A stretch of DNA of 64,000 nt from Peribacillus sp044761985 (GTDB lineage Bacteria; Bacillota; Bacilli; Bacillales; DSM-1321): positions 186,001 through 250,000 of the forward strand of contig NZ_JBIWDK010000002.1 in the NCBI RefSeq assembly GCF_044761985.1, read 5' to 3'. Positions 9,583 to 18,874 of the stretch are shown here, piece by piece. The position numbers were made by a program, and so were the translations under genes. The number at the start of each line of letters is the position of its first letter. Within the stretch, counting starts at the first letter, position 1. The notes beneath the pieces are model-generated. The model saw only the letters and a list, made by a program, of their open reading frames with translations. It ran no database searches and was not told the origin of the DNA.

Positions 9583-9643
9583 GATAATGAGATTCATTAT
9601 CATTATTACCTTTTCATTCTACCATGTCTCCGCTATGTGTCAA
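9583..9643 (-). promoter_or_regulatory. Fur-regulated promoter of the siderophore operon
   Basis: GATAATGAGATTCATTATC (9583-9601) matches 17 of 19 positions of the classic Fur box. On the minus strand TTGACA (9638-9643) and TAGAAT (9616-9621) form a promoter with a 16-base spacer. The predicted start near 9609 puts the box at about +9 to +27, where Fur would block elongation or initiation. The rest of 9455-9808 shows no gene. Confidence 0.88.
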
Positions 9644-9808
9644 CTTAATAAATCTAATTACTTGGGTATAATGTAATTGTCTGGATGACTCTTTACCGAG
9701 AATTCCTTTCATTCTTTAGGACCGTTCGTCCAGCTCTACCTATGCACCCCCCTTCCTACATGATAAAATGGAAATAACATCTATTTACTCTTCAACGAAA
9801 GTAGCGAT

Positions 9809-10081
9809 ATGATGAAAACCTTTCTAACTAAACTTTTCACAAAAAAAGAACATGTCAAAATAGAATTTTGCCAAAATAATCTTGATCGTTTCCTCAATGA
9901 ACAAACTTCGGAGGTCTATGGAAAATTCTTAAAGAGTCCCCGGATTCAGTATAAAGAATATGAATGTTTAAGTGAATGTGCGCTTTGCAAGAAATCTCCT
10001 TACGCCAAGGTTAATGGAGAATTGGTTATTGGGGCCGACACAGACGACCTTTTAAGCCAGTTACAAAACACATTAAAATAA
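9809..10081 (+). CDS. DUF1450 family small protein (YuzB-like)
   Basis: A 90-residue protein whose second half carries the DUF1450 pattern: YECLSECALCKKSPYAKVNG, then EL and a DTDDLLSQL helix. The three cysteines (two as CALC) and an earlier Cys in FCQNN suggest a small metal or redox site, as in other YuzB-like proteins, whose function is unknown. The start has only a weak RBS (GAAAG), and an immediately following second ATG is equally possible. The gene stands alone between the iron promoter (divergent) and the carboxypeptidase. Its position next to an iron operon could be meaningful for an Fe-S or Fe-binding protein, but no shared Fur box is visible on this strand. Confidence 0.75.
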   Translation: MMKTFLTKLFTKKEHVKIEFCQNNLDRFLNEQTSEVYGKFLKSPRIQYKEYECLSECALCKKSPYAKVNGELVIGADTDDLLSQLQNTLK

Positions 10082-10200
10082 TATATGGGCATAAACACTT
10101 AGGTTCTATTAATCATTTTTACCATATCGTTAGCTTTGACTACTTTTCTTGTGCACATTATGTTAATTTATGGTAAATGACTTTTCCAGGAGGACTATCT

Positions 10201-11856
10201 GTGAAAAAAATCGTACCTACCTTAGTTTCTGTCATCTCTCTTAGCCTTGCCACTGGATTGCCGAGCCATAGCAACGTCGCTCAAGCAGAAGAATTCACTC
10301 CTTACTATGGGAGTGGGCCAAGTTACATTCAACCTGATAATCTCTCCTACCTCTTTCCTGTACCTGACACTTCATTCAAGACGCCTGCCTTTCAACAAGA
10401 TCGACTTGCTTTTACCAGTCAAGAAGAAATGAACACATTCATCGAAGGTCTCACCCATAAAAATAAGCATATTCAAATGAAGACCATTGGTCAATCCACA
10501 GAAGGTCGCGATATTCCCATGCTTCTTTTCAGTAAGGACTCAAAAAAACTGCAAAAGAATTCAAAGAAACCATTGATCTGGATTCAGGGACAAATTCATG
10601 GCAATGAACCCGCTGCCGGGGAATCCACCTTAGTCATTGCCCAATGGTTAGCAGAAGGGAAGCTTGGCAATGTCCTCGATAAAGTGAATATCGCCATCGT
10701 CCCACGCGTGAATCCGGATGGATCCTATTACTTTAAACGCACGACGGCCACTAACTTGGATGCCAATCGGGACTATTTAAAAGTGGAGCATCCTGAAGTC
10801 CAGACAATCCACCGGGCAATAAATGCTTACGAACCAGAGGTCATTCTTGACGTACATGAGTACACGGTCAACCCTGCCCCGCTTAAAAAAGTCGGCAAGA
10901 ATGGCGCAATAGCTTCATATGATTTGCTCATCTCTTCAGCAAAGAATCTAAATATCCCGCAGCAGCTGCGAAAAGCATCCGATGAATTGCTTTTGCCGAA
11001 GGTTTTTAAGACATTGGAAAAAGAAAAGCTATCCTATAAGGACTACTATACTCTCGCTACCTCTGAAGATGGGGTGCTGACGGCCACAGAAGGAAGCACG
11101 GAGGCACGGATTGGACGTAACGCTTTAGGCTTGAAGAATACGATGTCTTATTTAATAGAAACTCGCGGAATCAATATTGGTCGGACGGATTTCACGCGAC
11201 GTGTGCATGCACACGCTACAGCACAGGCTGCCTTCATAAAAGCAACGGCTGATCAGGCAACCAAAGTGAAAAAAGTGGTTCGCCAATCAGAAAGTGAAGT
11301 CGTCAAAAAAGGCGCAAAAGCAAATGACAATGATAAGGTTGTCATAAAAAGTGAAAATAAACGAATCAAGAACCAAAAACTAACGGTCATCGATCTGGAA
11401 AAAGCCAAAAAGGTGGATACGTCCATCGATTGGTTTGATTCGACCGACGCTTACCCTACACTGGTCAGAAATCGTCCAACGGCTTATATCCTCCCTTCCG
11501 AGTACAAAGAGGTAGCAAAAAAACTGGAGCGATTGGGTGTTCAAGTGAATACACTTAAAAAGTCCATCACTATACCGGTTGAAAGCTACAAAGTAACAGA
11601 TTTGAAAGTTTCCGACGAACTGGAAAATGGACATGCAACGAAAGAAGTGACGACCTCCGTCCATACGAAGAAACAAAGCTTCCCAAAAGGTAGCTATGTA
11701 TTCAATATGTCCCAGCCTGATGCCAACTTCATTGCCCTAACCCTTGAGCCCGAAGGCATCGACAGTTACGTGACCTTCAATTTCATCCCTGCGGCCAAAG
11801 GCGATGAACTTCCGATTTACCGTTACATGAAACAACCACCCTTACCGGTAAAATAG
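10201..11856 (+). CDS. Secreted M14 family zinc carboxypeptidase
   Basis: I choose the GTG at 10201 because AGGAGG (10188-10193) is 7 bases upstream. An ATG at 10177 lies before that RBS. This gives 551 residues with a Sec signal peptide (VKKIVPTLVSVISLSLATGL, then a cleavage site after AQA). The peptidase M14 domain follows: IQGQIHGNEPA is the HxxE zinc motif, NPDGSYYFKR and NRDY bind substrate, and DVHEYT contains the third zinc ligand. A Glu in the later LIETRG stretch fits the catalytic base. The last 180 residues are a Lys-rich region and a separate domain often seen in Bacillus M14 proteins. It probably trims C-terminal residues from extracellular peptides or cell-wall peptides. Confidence 0.88.
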   Translation: MKKIVPTLVSVISLSLATGLPSHSNVAQAEEFTPYYGSGPSYIQPDNLSYLFPVPDTSFKTPAFQQDRLAFTSQEEMNTFIEGLTHKNKHIQMKTIGQSTEGRDIPMLLFSKDSKKLQKNSKKPLIWIQGQIHGNEPAAGESTLVIAQWLAEGKLGNVLDKVNIAIVPRVNPDGSYYFKRTTATNLDANRDYLKVEHPEVQTIHRAINAYEPEVILDVHEYTVNPAPLKKVGKNGAIASYDLLISSAKNLNIPQQLRKASDELLLPKVFKTLEKEKLSYKDYYTLATSEDGVLTATEGSTEARIGRNALGLKNTMSYLIETRGINIGRTDFTRRVHAHATAQAAFIKATADQATKVKKVVRQSESEVVKKGAKANDNDKVVIKSENKRIKNQKLTVIDLEKAKKVDTSIDWFDSTDAYPTLVRNRPTAYILPSEYKEVAKKLERLGVQVNTLKKSITIPVESYKVTDLKVSDELENGHATKEVTTSVHTKKQSFPKGSYVFNMSQPDANFIALTLEPEGIDSYVTFNFIPAAKGDELPIYRYMKQPPLPVK

Positions 11857-11867
11857 ACTGAGAACCC

Positions 11868-11918
11868 GAAACGAAAACACGCCTGAGCATTAGTGCTCAG
11901 GCGTGTTTTCGTTTCTTT
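11868..11918. terminator. Terminator with a 22-bp perfect stem
   Basis: The arms 11868-11889 and 11894-11915 are exact complements around TTAG, and a T-rich tail follows. The stem is unusually long for a Bacillus terminator. Confidence 0.85.
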
Positions 11919-11978
11919 TGGAATGGAACAGTGGTGGGTGAATATATTTAAAAGGATGACTAGAAAGGGGGAAAGTCT

Positions 11979-13874
11979 TTGAGCGAGCATGTATATACGG
12001 AAATCAACCGCCTTGTTAACCGGTTAAAGCAAGATCAGTCTTCGGATGGATCGTGGAATTATCCGTTTGACACCGGGATTACGGCGGATGCCTATATGAT
12101 TATCTTACTGAAAATACTGCAAATAGAGGACGAACCGCTTATAGAGGCATTGGTGAACAGGATTGAAAGCAGACAGACGGAAAATGGTTCGTGGAAACTC
12201 TTCCATGATGAAAAAGACGGAAACCTATCCGTTACCATCGAGGCTTACTATGGGCTTCTCTATAGTGGCCTCCGGAAAAAACAAGATCCCCATATCAAAA
12301 AGGCGAAGCAATTCATCCTTGCCCATGGCGGAATCAAAAAAGCCAAAATGTTAACGAAAATGATGCTGACCGTCACCGGCCAATACAAATGGCCACTCAT
12401 CTTCCCGTTGCCTCTAGAAGTTATATTATTGCCGCCCGTCTCTCCCGTTAATATGTATGACCTCTCCGTATTCGGACGGGTCAACATGATTCCGCTACTT
12501 CTTCTAGGTCATAAAAAATTCCAGATCAAATCTCCCATCACTCCTAATCTAAAAGATTTATATCACACCCGGGAGGAACGATCAAAGGAACACGTATGGG
12601 AAGAATATCGAACTGATGAGTACCGGTCCTTCTTCTCTACCGTACAGAATGCCGTTAAGTCCTTGATTGGATTTCCCGATTACCTTCATTCGCTAGCCCT
12701 TGAAACAACAAAGCGCTTTATGATTGACCGCCTTGAGCCCGATGGAACGCTCTATAATTATTTTGGCTCCACCTTCTTCATGATTTTTGCCTTGCTATCA
12801 GTCGGCTATTCAAAAGATGACCCCGTCATCCTGAAAGCTGTTGAAGGCTTGAAGGGCATGGCCTGTTCAATCGATGGCCATACCCATATCCAGTTCACTA
12901 CGCCTCATGTATGGAATACCTCATTGATTAGCTATGCTTTACAGGAAGCTGGCGTATCTTCAAAAGACCAAACGGTGAAGGCTGCTAATCAATATTTGCT
13001 TAGCCGTCAGCATCATATCTTTGGCGATTGGCGGATCCATAACCCAAAAGCTGTTCCTGGCGGTTGGGGATTTTCCGATTTGAATACCATGAACCCCGAT
13101 GTCGATGATACGAGTGCCTCGTTGCGCGCATTGGCATATGAATTAAAGCACAATCCAACGAATCAGGACAGCTGGCAACGTGGAGTCGCGTTCATGATTT
13201 CCATGCAAAATGATGATGGGGGATTCCCTTCATTCGAACGGAATAATGATCATCAATGGCTCCACCTTGTTCCTTTCGAAGGATCGAAATACCTGTTAAC
13301 GGACCCCTCCACCCCCGATCTAACAGGGAGGGCACTCGAATTCTTAGGTAACTATACAAATATGAAGAAACCTGAAAAAGTCAGCAAAAAAGCCGTCAAT
13401 TGGCTATTGGATAATCAAGAACCGGATGGATCATGGTATGGACGCTGGGGAATTTGCTATCTTTATGGGACTTGGTCTGCTTTGACAGGACTAAAGGCGG
13501 CCGGACACTCTTCAGACCATCCTGCCATAAAGCAATCTGTGGGCTGGTTGAAGAAAATCCAAAATAAAGATGGTGGTTGGGGGGAGTCTTGCTATAGCGA
13601 TATAAAAGAAAAATATGTTCCACTCGGTACCAGTACTCTGACCCATACGGCCTGGGCAGTGGACGCCCTGATATCCACTTCAGAAGAGCCAACACCTGAA
13701 ATCAAGAAGGGAATAACCTATCTCATTCGTGAAGGGTCAAAAGAGTGCTGGGCCAATGAGTATCCAGCAGGCCAAGCAATGGCCAACTTTTTGTATATTC
13801 ATTATCACAGTTATCGTTATATTTATCCCTTATTAACATTAAGTCACTACAAAAATAAGTTCATGAATGATTAA
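11979..13874 (+). CDS. sqhC: Squalene-hopene cyclase family (sporulenol-synthase type)
   Basis: The start is TTG, set by the AAGGGGG ribosome site 8 bases before. The 631-residue product is almost the length of B. subtilis SqhC. The catalytic acid motif DVDD is at residues 374-377, within GWGFSDLNTMNPDVDDTSA. Several QW repeats are visible, such as QSSDGSW near the N-terminus, QNDDGGF, QEPDGSW and QNKDGGW. The enzyme protonates a polyprenoid and cyclises it. In Bacillus this family makes sporulenol from tetraprenyl-beta-curcumene during sporulation, while true squalene-hopene cyclases make hopanoids. Sequence alone does not settle which. It is a single gene with a terminator before it and the DnaA-box region after it. 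Confidence 0.88.
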   Translation: MSEHVYTEINRLVNRLKQDQSSDGSWNYPFDTGITADAYMIILLKILQIEDEPLIEALVNRIESRQTENGSWKLFHDEKDGNLSVTIEAYYGLLYSGLRKKQDPHIKKAKQFILAHGGIKKAKMLTKMMLTVTGQYKWPLIFPLPLEVILLPPVSPVNMYDLSVFGRVNMIPLLLLGHKKFQIKSPITPNLKDLYHTREERSKEHVWEEYRTDEYRSFFSTVQNAVKSLIGFPDYLHSLALETTKRFMIDRLEPDGTLYNYFGSTFFMIFALLSVGYSKDDPVILKAVEGLKGMACSIDGHTHIQFTTPHVWNTSLISYALQEAGVSSKDQTVKAANQYLLSRQHHIFGDWRIHNPKAVPGGWGFSDLNTMNPDVDDTSASLRALAYELKHNPTNQDSWQRGVAFMISMQNDDGGFPSFERNNDHQWLHLVPFEGSKYLLTDPSTPDLTGRALEFLGNYTNMKKPEKVSKKAVNWLLDNQEPDGSWYGRWGICYLYGTWSALTGLKAAGHSSDHPAIKQSVGWLKKIQNKDGGWGESCYSDIKEKYVPLGTSTLTHTAWAVDALISTSEEPTPEIKKGITYLIREGSKECWANEYPAGQAMANFLYIHYHSYRYIYPLLTLSHYKNKFMND

Positions 13875-13881
13875 AGACCGG

Positions 13882-14122
13882 TTATCCACCATTCAATTAA
13901 GGAATGGTGTTAGGATGTGGATGAATTGTGGAAAACAATCCTGGATACCGGTTCAGTTATCCACATTCCTTGGTTATCCACACCAAATGACGTCGGATTT
14001 TTTTTAAAACAGTACACTTATCCACAAATTTCAATATCTGTATCACATTTCAAGAATCTATAGGCCGAAAATTGTGCACATCCCCTTCTAATATGAGCTC
14101 AACCTGTACGTTTTGTGGATAG
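13882..14122. promoter_or_regulatory. Cluster of DnaA boxes outside oriC
   Basis: Three exact TTATCCACA boxes lie at 13957-13965, 13974-13982 and 14018-14026. One-mismatch boxes lie at 13882-13890 (TTATCCACC), 13916-13924 (reverse, TCATCCACA), 13927-13935 (reverse, TTTTCCACA) and 14114-14122 (reverse, CTATCCACA). That is seven within 241 bases of gene-free DNA. DnaA-box clusters outside oriC are known in B. subtilis, where they restrain initiation or regulate neighbouring genes. No dnaA or dnaN is nearby, so this is not the origin itself. Confidence 0.8.
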
Positions 14123-14247
14123 ATTGGGGATGACTCTTTCATTGGATACCTTTCAAAGGTTATAAATGGGGAAACCCATGCCCTTTTACCTTACCGCGTA
14201 ACACCCATACGAGTAGTCATTAATATGCTGGTAGCGGAGGTGAAAAA

Positions 14248-15324
14248 ATGGCTATCTCGATTAGTCTTTGCATGATAGTAAAGAATGAAGAAGACACGCT
14301 TGCTGCCTGTCTTACTTCCGTAGGTGAAGTGGCAGATGAAATAATCATCATCGATACAGGGTCTGCAGACCAGACGAAACAAATCGCTGCCACTTTCACA
14401 GATCATGTATATGATTTTGAATGGATTGATGATTTTGCCGCAGCGAGGAATTTTGCTTTTTCGAAAGCGACAAAGGACTATATTCTATGGCTCGACGCAG
14501 ATGACATTTTAACAATGGAAAATAAGCAAAAGTTATTAACGCTCAAAGAAACGCTTCCTAGTTATGTTGACTCCGTCATGATGTTCTATCATCTCTCATT
14601 TGATGAGCATGGCAACCCTAGCTTCAGCTCGCGTCGAAACCGGCTCGTAAAACGAGAAAAGAACTTCCGGTGGATTGGATTCGTTCATGAATACCTCGAT
14701 GTGAAGGGGAATATTTTTCAATCGGATATTGCGATTGTTCATAAAAAGGAAAAGGTCCATAGCGACCGGAATTTGAAGATCTATGAAAAAGCACTCGAAG
14801 CAGGCCACCCTTTCACACCACGTGACAAATATTATTTTGCAAATGAGTGCAAGGACCACGGCCACTACGAAAGAGCCATAGAATGGTATCAAAAGTTCCT
14901 GGATGAGGGCAAGGGCTGGAGCGAGGATAATATTCAAGCATGTGGAAAGATTTCCGATTGCCTTCTCCAGACCAAAGATTGGCTTCCAGCCATCCAAAGT
15001 TGCTTAAAATCGTTTGAATACGATACCCCAAGAGGAGAAAACTGCTGCCGGCTCGGCTCTATTTATCTGCAGCAAAATGATTATGAACGCGCCATATTCT
15101 GGTACAATTTAGCGACACAAGTTGCCATTCCAGAAAATAAAAGCCCCTTCATTGACCGAAGTTGCTATACATGGCTGCCTCATATCCAGCTCTGCTTGTG
15201 CTATGACCGTCTTGGAAAGTACGGTGAAGCTAACAAGCATAATGAGTTAGCATCTGAATTCGTGCCTAATCACCCTGCCGTGCTCTATAATCGGAAATAC
15301 TTCCAAGACATGAACGAGACATGA
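14248..15324 (+). CDS. Family 2 glycosyltransferase with C-terminal TPR-like repeats
   Basis: A 358-residue cytosolic protein. Residues 1-100 are a GT-A domain: ISLCMIVKNEE at the start, then DEIIIIDTGSADQT and ILWLDADDIL with the DxD metal/nucleotide site. From about residue 170 there are helical repeats with a TPR character (YERAIEWYQKFLDEG, YERAIFWYNLATQ, YGEANKHNELAS). This arrangement is shared by many Bacillus proteins, including SunS-like enzymes that glycosylate Cys in peptides. No sublancin-type precursor is near, so the acceptor is unknown. The RBS GGAGGTG is well placed. It is monocistronic, with the DnaA-box cluster occupying its upstream region. Confidence 0.85.
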   Translation: MAISISLCMIVKNEEDTLAACLTSVGEVADEIIIIDTGSADQTKQIAATFTDHVYDFEWIDDFAAARNFAFSKATKDYILWLDADDILTMENKQKLLTLKETLPSYVDSVMMFYHLSFDEHGNPSFSSRRNRLVKREKNFRWIGFVHEYLDVKGNIFQSDIAIVHKKEKVHSDRNLKIYEKALEAGHPFTPRDKYYFANECKDHGHYERAIEWYQKFLDEGKGWSEDNIQACGKISDCLLQTKDWLPAIQSCLKSFEYDTPRGENCCRLGSIYLQQNDYERAIFWYNLATQVAIPENKSPFIDRSCYTWLPHIQLCLCYDRLGKYGEANKHNELASEFVPNHPAVLYNRKYFQDMNET

Positions 15325-15326
15325 AA

Positions 15327-15356
15327 ACACCCCCGTTTATCTTAAACGGGGGTGAA
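15327..15356 (+). terminator. Terminator after the glycosyltransferase gene
   Basis: ACACCCCCGTTTA pairs with AAACGGGGGTG around a short loop. No long T-tract follows on either side, so strength is uncertain. Confidence 0.65.
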
Positions 15357-15415
15357 CCTATATCAGTCATTAAGCTAATAGGTGCTTCTTCTTGTTGAAA
15401 GGCAGCCCGGTCTTT

Positions 15416-15967
15416 TTAATCGTCCAAATCCACTTTTAACACTTTGCCTGTATTCGCGTCAACTTCTAGATCGTATTCCTTCTGGTCTTGCTTGATTTCC
15501 AATTCATAAACAAGGATGCCATTTTCCATATCCGCTTCTAGATCCGTTATTTGACCCTCCACCTGCTTCAGGGCGATCTTTTCAGCTTCTTCCATGCTGA
15601 TTTTTGCCGTTTTCAAAGCTTCCTGGATCAATACGTCCTCATCCTGATCATCGTCCATCTCTTGAGATAGGACCGTCCCCTCTTTCGCATCGACTTCCAC
15701 ATCCTGATAACCTTCTTCCGTTTTAACGGTCATGTCATACGTGATCGGATATTCGTCCCACTCTTTTTCGACTTGGACAACCTCGCCACCAAGTTCTCCA
15801 GATATCATGTTGATAGCATCCTTTTCAGATAACGTTCCCTGGTTGACCGCATACACTGCCGTTCCGGCAACACCACCGAATAGTAAAACCGCTGCCCCTG
15901 ATATCGTTATGATCGCTTTTTTCCTTTTGTTGATGTTTTCTTTTATTTTGCCCCATGTCTTTTTCAT
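15416..15967 (-). CDS. ykoI: PepSY domain membrane protein (YkoI-like)
   Basis: A 183-residue protein. A Lys-rich N-terminus is followed by one membrane anchor (residues ~18-40, AIITISGAAVLLFGGVAGTA), then two PepSY repeats outside the cell. The repeats run about 48-95 (SEKDAINMISGELGGEV to DVEVDAKEGTVLS) and 112-180 (KISMEEAEKIALKQVEG to YDLEVDANTGKVLKV). The extracellular part is very acidic. PepSY domains are thought to restrain proteases or sense the envelope. It lies 45 bases downstream of a kinase/regulator pair, the same order as B. subtilis ykoG-ykoH-ykoI, so it is probably a target or sensor accessory of that system. Its own RBS is AGGAGG. Confidence 0.85.
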   Translation of the reverse strand: MKKTWGKIKENINKRKKAIITISGAAVLLFGGVAGTAVYAVNQGTLSEKDAINMISGELGGEVVQVEKEWDEYPITYDMTVKTEEGYQDVEVDAKEGTVLSQEMDDDQDEDVLIQEALKTAKISMEEAEKIALKQVEGQITDLEADMENGILVYELEIKQDQKEYDLEVDANTGKVLKVDLDD

Positions 15968-16031
15968 GAATGAATTCCTCCTTTAAGTTGTACCTTAAGG
16001 ATAACCATTCTCTATGAGGCCACCATGAATG

Positions 16032-17387
16032 CTAGATTAGAATTTGATGAGAAAGACTAATCGTGACGGTTGTACCCGTTCCCTTTTCACTTTGAATCTC
16101 CAATCTTCCTCCAAGAGACTCAACTAGGGAGCGAGCAATCGATAGACCGAGCCCATTCCCCCCCGTTTTCCTTGCCCGTGAGGAATCTACCCGGTAAAAA
16201 CGCTCGAACACGTGCGGCAGATGCTCTTCAGAAATGCCTACACCCTGATCCTGTACCTCTATCAACAGTCTTCCGTCCTTCACATGAATGGAAATGTGAA
16301 TCGCTGAATCACTATATTTCATCGCATTGTCCAATAAGATTATAAGAATCTGTTCGAGCTTACTTGAAACCGTCTCCGTATGGATGGAAGAAAGCTCTGA
16401 ACTGACAGTCACTTCCCGTTCCGTAGTCCGTCTGAACGTTTGGGCAATTTGCTCACAAAATGAAATCAGTTCGATCTCTTCCTTCATATCGGAAGACGTT
16501 TCCGTTTGAGAAGCCGCCTTCAGTAGATGTCCCGTCAGCTGCTTCATCCTGAGCGCTTCATGATGAATCGCCTCAACTCCCTCTTCTAGAATCGCCTCAT
16601 CCTTCATGCCCCAACGTTTTAATAAGGAAGCGTAGCTTTCTATCACGGTTATCGGCGTTTTCAGTTCATGCGAGGCATCCGAAAGAAATTGCTGTTGCTG
16701 ATTAAAGTTCCGTTCAAGTCTTCCAATCATCCTGTTAAATGCAACCCCCATTACCTGAAGTTCATCCTTTGATTTCTCCGGCAATGGGATCTCTTTGAAT
16801 TCTCCGCTTTCCTCAATATCCGACATGGTCCGGCTCATGATGGAAATCGGTTTTAGGATAAGGTTTGCCAACCACTTCCCGGCGATAACCGATAAGAGAA
16901 TGACAAATAAGGATGAACCAACGAGCACAAGCGCCAGCATGGATAACTGTTCAAGGAGGGCATCCTGTATTTGGGTGACCTCTATCATCCCCGACGGAGC
17001 GCCTTCCTCCGGATAGGGCGATCGGTAAGTCAATACGTATTCACCATCCACTTTTGCGAAGTTATACCCCTTATCGTCAAATGATTTCACCGCTAGCTCC
17101 TCAAGTCCATCTTCATCAACAAAGCGATTTACCAAGGAACCGTTCGAATTGAAAATCCGCACCATCCCATCGTCCGGCGTATAGGGCTCAATCGCCTTTG
17201 AATCTCCGGAAAAGAGAGCTCCCACCTTTACGTTTTCTTCTAGTAGCTTTGCCTGATTTTCGAGTATATCCTGTTCCCGCTCGATAGAAATCCAAAGAAA
17301 AGCAACGAGGACGAAGACACTTAACAAGACCAGCATGATGGTCAAAAACAAACTCGAGTACCATTGGATTTTTGTCCGGATCTTCAT
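16032..17387 (-). CDS. ykoH: Sensor histidine kinase (YkoH-like)
   Basis: A 451-residue membrane kinase. TM1 is at about residues 13-34 and TM2 at 150-170, bounding a 115-residue extracytoplasmic sensor. A HAMP domain follows (IMSRTMSDIEESGEF), then HisKA with phospho-acceptor His240 in SDASHELKTP. The HATPase domain has its N box in DNAMKYS, G1 in VQDQGVGI, F box in FERFYRVD and G2 in GGNGLGLSIA. It phosphorylates the OmpR-type regulator encoded upstream, with which it overlaps by 4 bases (ATGA). The signal is unknown. The PepSY protein downstream points to an envelope or metal stress cue, as inferred for ykoGHI and similar systems. Confidence 0.88.
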   Translation of the reverse strand: MKIRTKIQWYSSLFLTIMLVLLSVFVLVAFLWISIEREQDILENQAKLLEENVKVGALFSGDSKAIEPYTPDDGMVRIFNSNGSLVNRFVDEDGLEELAVKSFDDKGYNFAKVDGEYVLTYRSPYPEEGAPSGMIEVTQIQDALLEQLSMLALVLVGSSLFVILLSVIAGKWLANLILKPISIMSRTMSDIEESGEFKEIPLPEKSKDELQVMGVAFNRMIGRLERNFNQQQQFLSDASHELKTPITVIESYASLLKRWGMKDEAILEEGVEAIHHEALRMKQLTGHLLKAASQTETSSDMKEEIELISFCEQIAQTFRRTTEREVTVSSELSSIHTETVSSKLEQILIILLDNAMKYSDSAIHISIHVKDGRLLIEVQDQGVGISEEHLPHVFERFYRVDSSRARKTGGNGLGLSIARSLVESLGGRLEIQSEKGTGTTVTISLSHQILI

Positions 17388-18082
17388 AGCGGCTCCTTCA
17401 GGCTATACCCCACACCGCGATAAGTATGAATGAGAGGCACATCATAAGGATAGTCGATTTTTTTACGCAAATACCGGATATACACATCCACCACATTCGT
17501 ATCTCCAGAAAAATCATATCCCCATACATGGGAGATGATCTGATCTCGTGACAGAACCTGATTTTTATTTTGCAAAAGATAGACCAGCAAATCAAATTCA
17601 CGGGAAGTCAGCTCAATCCGCTTACCGGCACGTAGGATATCTCTTGTGCCCAGTTCCAATTGTAAATCGTGAATCGTTAGACTATCCTCTTTCACATCTT
17701 TAATGCCGCCACCAGTTTGCCTCCGAAAGCACGCACGGATCCTGGCCAGCAATTCCTCTATTTCAAAAGGCTTGGTTACATAATCATTCGCTCCATGATC
17801 AAGCCCATTCACCTTATCCGGTACCGCATCCCTTGCCGTCAGAAGGATGACCGGCGTATGAACATTCTTTTTCCTGAATCGTCTTAATACTTCGATCCCA
17901 TTTAACTCAGGGAGCATCACATCCAGTAAAATCAAATCCCAGTCTTGCGCTTCCGCCCTCTCGAGTCCTGTTTTTCCGGTAAAAGCCGATTCGGTTTGAT
18001 ACCCTTCATGGTTGAGCTCCAACGTCAGCACCCTTGCGATTTTCTCTTCATCTTCTATGATCAAAATTCGTTTATCCATCAT
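17384..18082 (-). CDS. ykoG: OmpR-family response regulator (YkoG-like)
   Basis: A 232-residue regulator. The receiver domain (1-120) has acidic residues at IIEDEE, the phosphorylated Asp54 in LLDVMLP, Thr in LLTARD and Lys in YVTKPF. A winged-helix DNA-binding domain fills 135-230 (ELTSREFDLLVYLLQNK, then SGDTNVVDVYIRYLRKKI). It is the first gene of a three-gene set with the kinase (4-base overlap) and the PepSY protein. The start could be either of two adjacent ATG codons. The target promoters are not identifiable here. Confidence 0.88.
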   Translation of the reverse strand: MMDKRILIIEDEEKIARVLTLELNHEGYQTESAFTGKTGLERAEAQDWDLILLDVMLPELNGIEVLRRFRKKNVHTPVILLTARDAVPDKVNGLDHGANDYVTKPFEIEELLARIRACFRRQTGGGIKDVKEDSLTIHDLQLELGTRDILRAGKRIELTSREFDLLVYLLQNKNQVLSRDQIISHVWGYDFSGDTNVVDVYIRYLRKKIDYPYDVPLIHTYRGVGYSLKEPL

Positions 18083-18166
18083 TCAACACCACCTAAATCT
18101 TAGTGTACTGAAGAAATATGAAAATATCATGAGAAATGGACGATTCCCATTGAAAAGATTAAAAAG

Positions 18167-18203
18167 AAAACAGCCATCTTTCTAGAAGAGGGCTGCTTTC
18201 ACA
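18167..18203 (-). terminator. Terminator after msrA
   Basis: AAAACAGCC and GGCTGCTTT pair, with a further CTT/AAG interior pairing. It lies downstream of the msrA stop on the minus strand. Confidence 0.65.
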
Positions 18204-18234
18204 TTGAAACAAGAGGTTTGGGAATCGTGATGAA

Positions 18235-18756
18235 TTATTTACCCGTCCAATTCTGACTGATAAATTCGTCACGGCCAGATTTCTCACGGTCCTCTTTATA
18301 ATGTTTTTCGTTTTTCTTGTGATAATCCTGATGATATTCCTCAGCAGGATAAAAAGTTTGGGCCGGAAGGATTTCCGTAACGATCGGTTTCTTGAATTTT
18401 CCGCTGGCACTTAGTCGCTCTTTGGATTCAAGAGCTAATTGGTGCTGTGTCTCATTATGATAGAAAATGGCCGTCCGATATTGGCTTCCTCTGTCATGGA
18501 ATTGTCCTCCATCATCGGTTGGGTCAATTTGCTGCCAATATAATTCAAGCAATCTCTCATAAGCAAAAACTTGAGGGTCGAACGTAATTTCAACAACTTC
18601 ATAATGCCCCGTCGTCCCCGTTTTCAACTCCTCATAGGTGGGGTTTTCAACCTGTCCACCTGAATAACCGGAGATGATGCCTTCTATGCCTGGCAGTTCA
18701 TCGAATGGTGTAACCATGCACCAAAAACAACCACCAGCAAATATTGCCTTTTCCAT
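18235..18756 (-). CDS. msrA: Peptide methionine-S-sulfoxide reductase MsrA
   Basis: A 173-residue enzyme with the invariant MsrA motif GGCFWC (catalytic Cys10), then GIISGYSGG, TGHYEVVEITFDP, and the substrate-pocket acidic and tyrosine residues in DDGGQFHDRGSQYRT. It reduces the S epimer of methionine sulfoxide in proteins using thioredoxin. No MsrB domain or separate msrB gene is adjacent, although in many bacilli the two are together. Length is close to the B. subtilis enzyme. It is probably monocistronic: 105 bases separate it from desR upstream, and a terminator follows. Its RBS is GGGGGACG. Confidence 0.93.
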   Translation of the reverse strand: MEKAIFAGGCFWCMVTPFDELPGIEGIISGYSGGQVENPTYEELKTGTTGHYEVVEITFDPQVFAYERLLELYWQQIDPTDDGGQFHDRGSQYRTAIFYHNETQHQLALESKERLSASGKFKKPIVTEILPAQTFYPAEEYHQDYHKKNEKHYKEDREKSGRDEFISQNWTGK

Positions 18757-18874
18757 ACCAATCGTCCCCCTTTACTCATCTAATGTAATAAAAACCAATA
18801 TACCATAACCATTTGTTTTATGTAGTGGTTGCTGATTTCATAAGAAATAGGATAATCCATATGGCCCATCCTAT

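Noticed and set aside
13875..14247. Chromosomal replication origin
   Set aside because: Many DnaA boxes are present, but there is no dnaA, dnaN or rpmH nearby; a DnaA-box cluster fits better.
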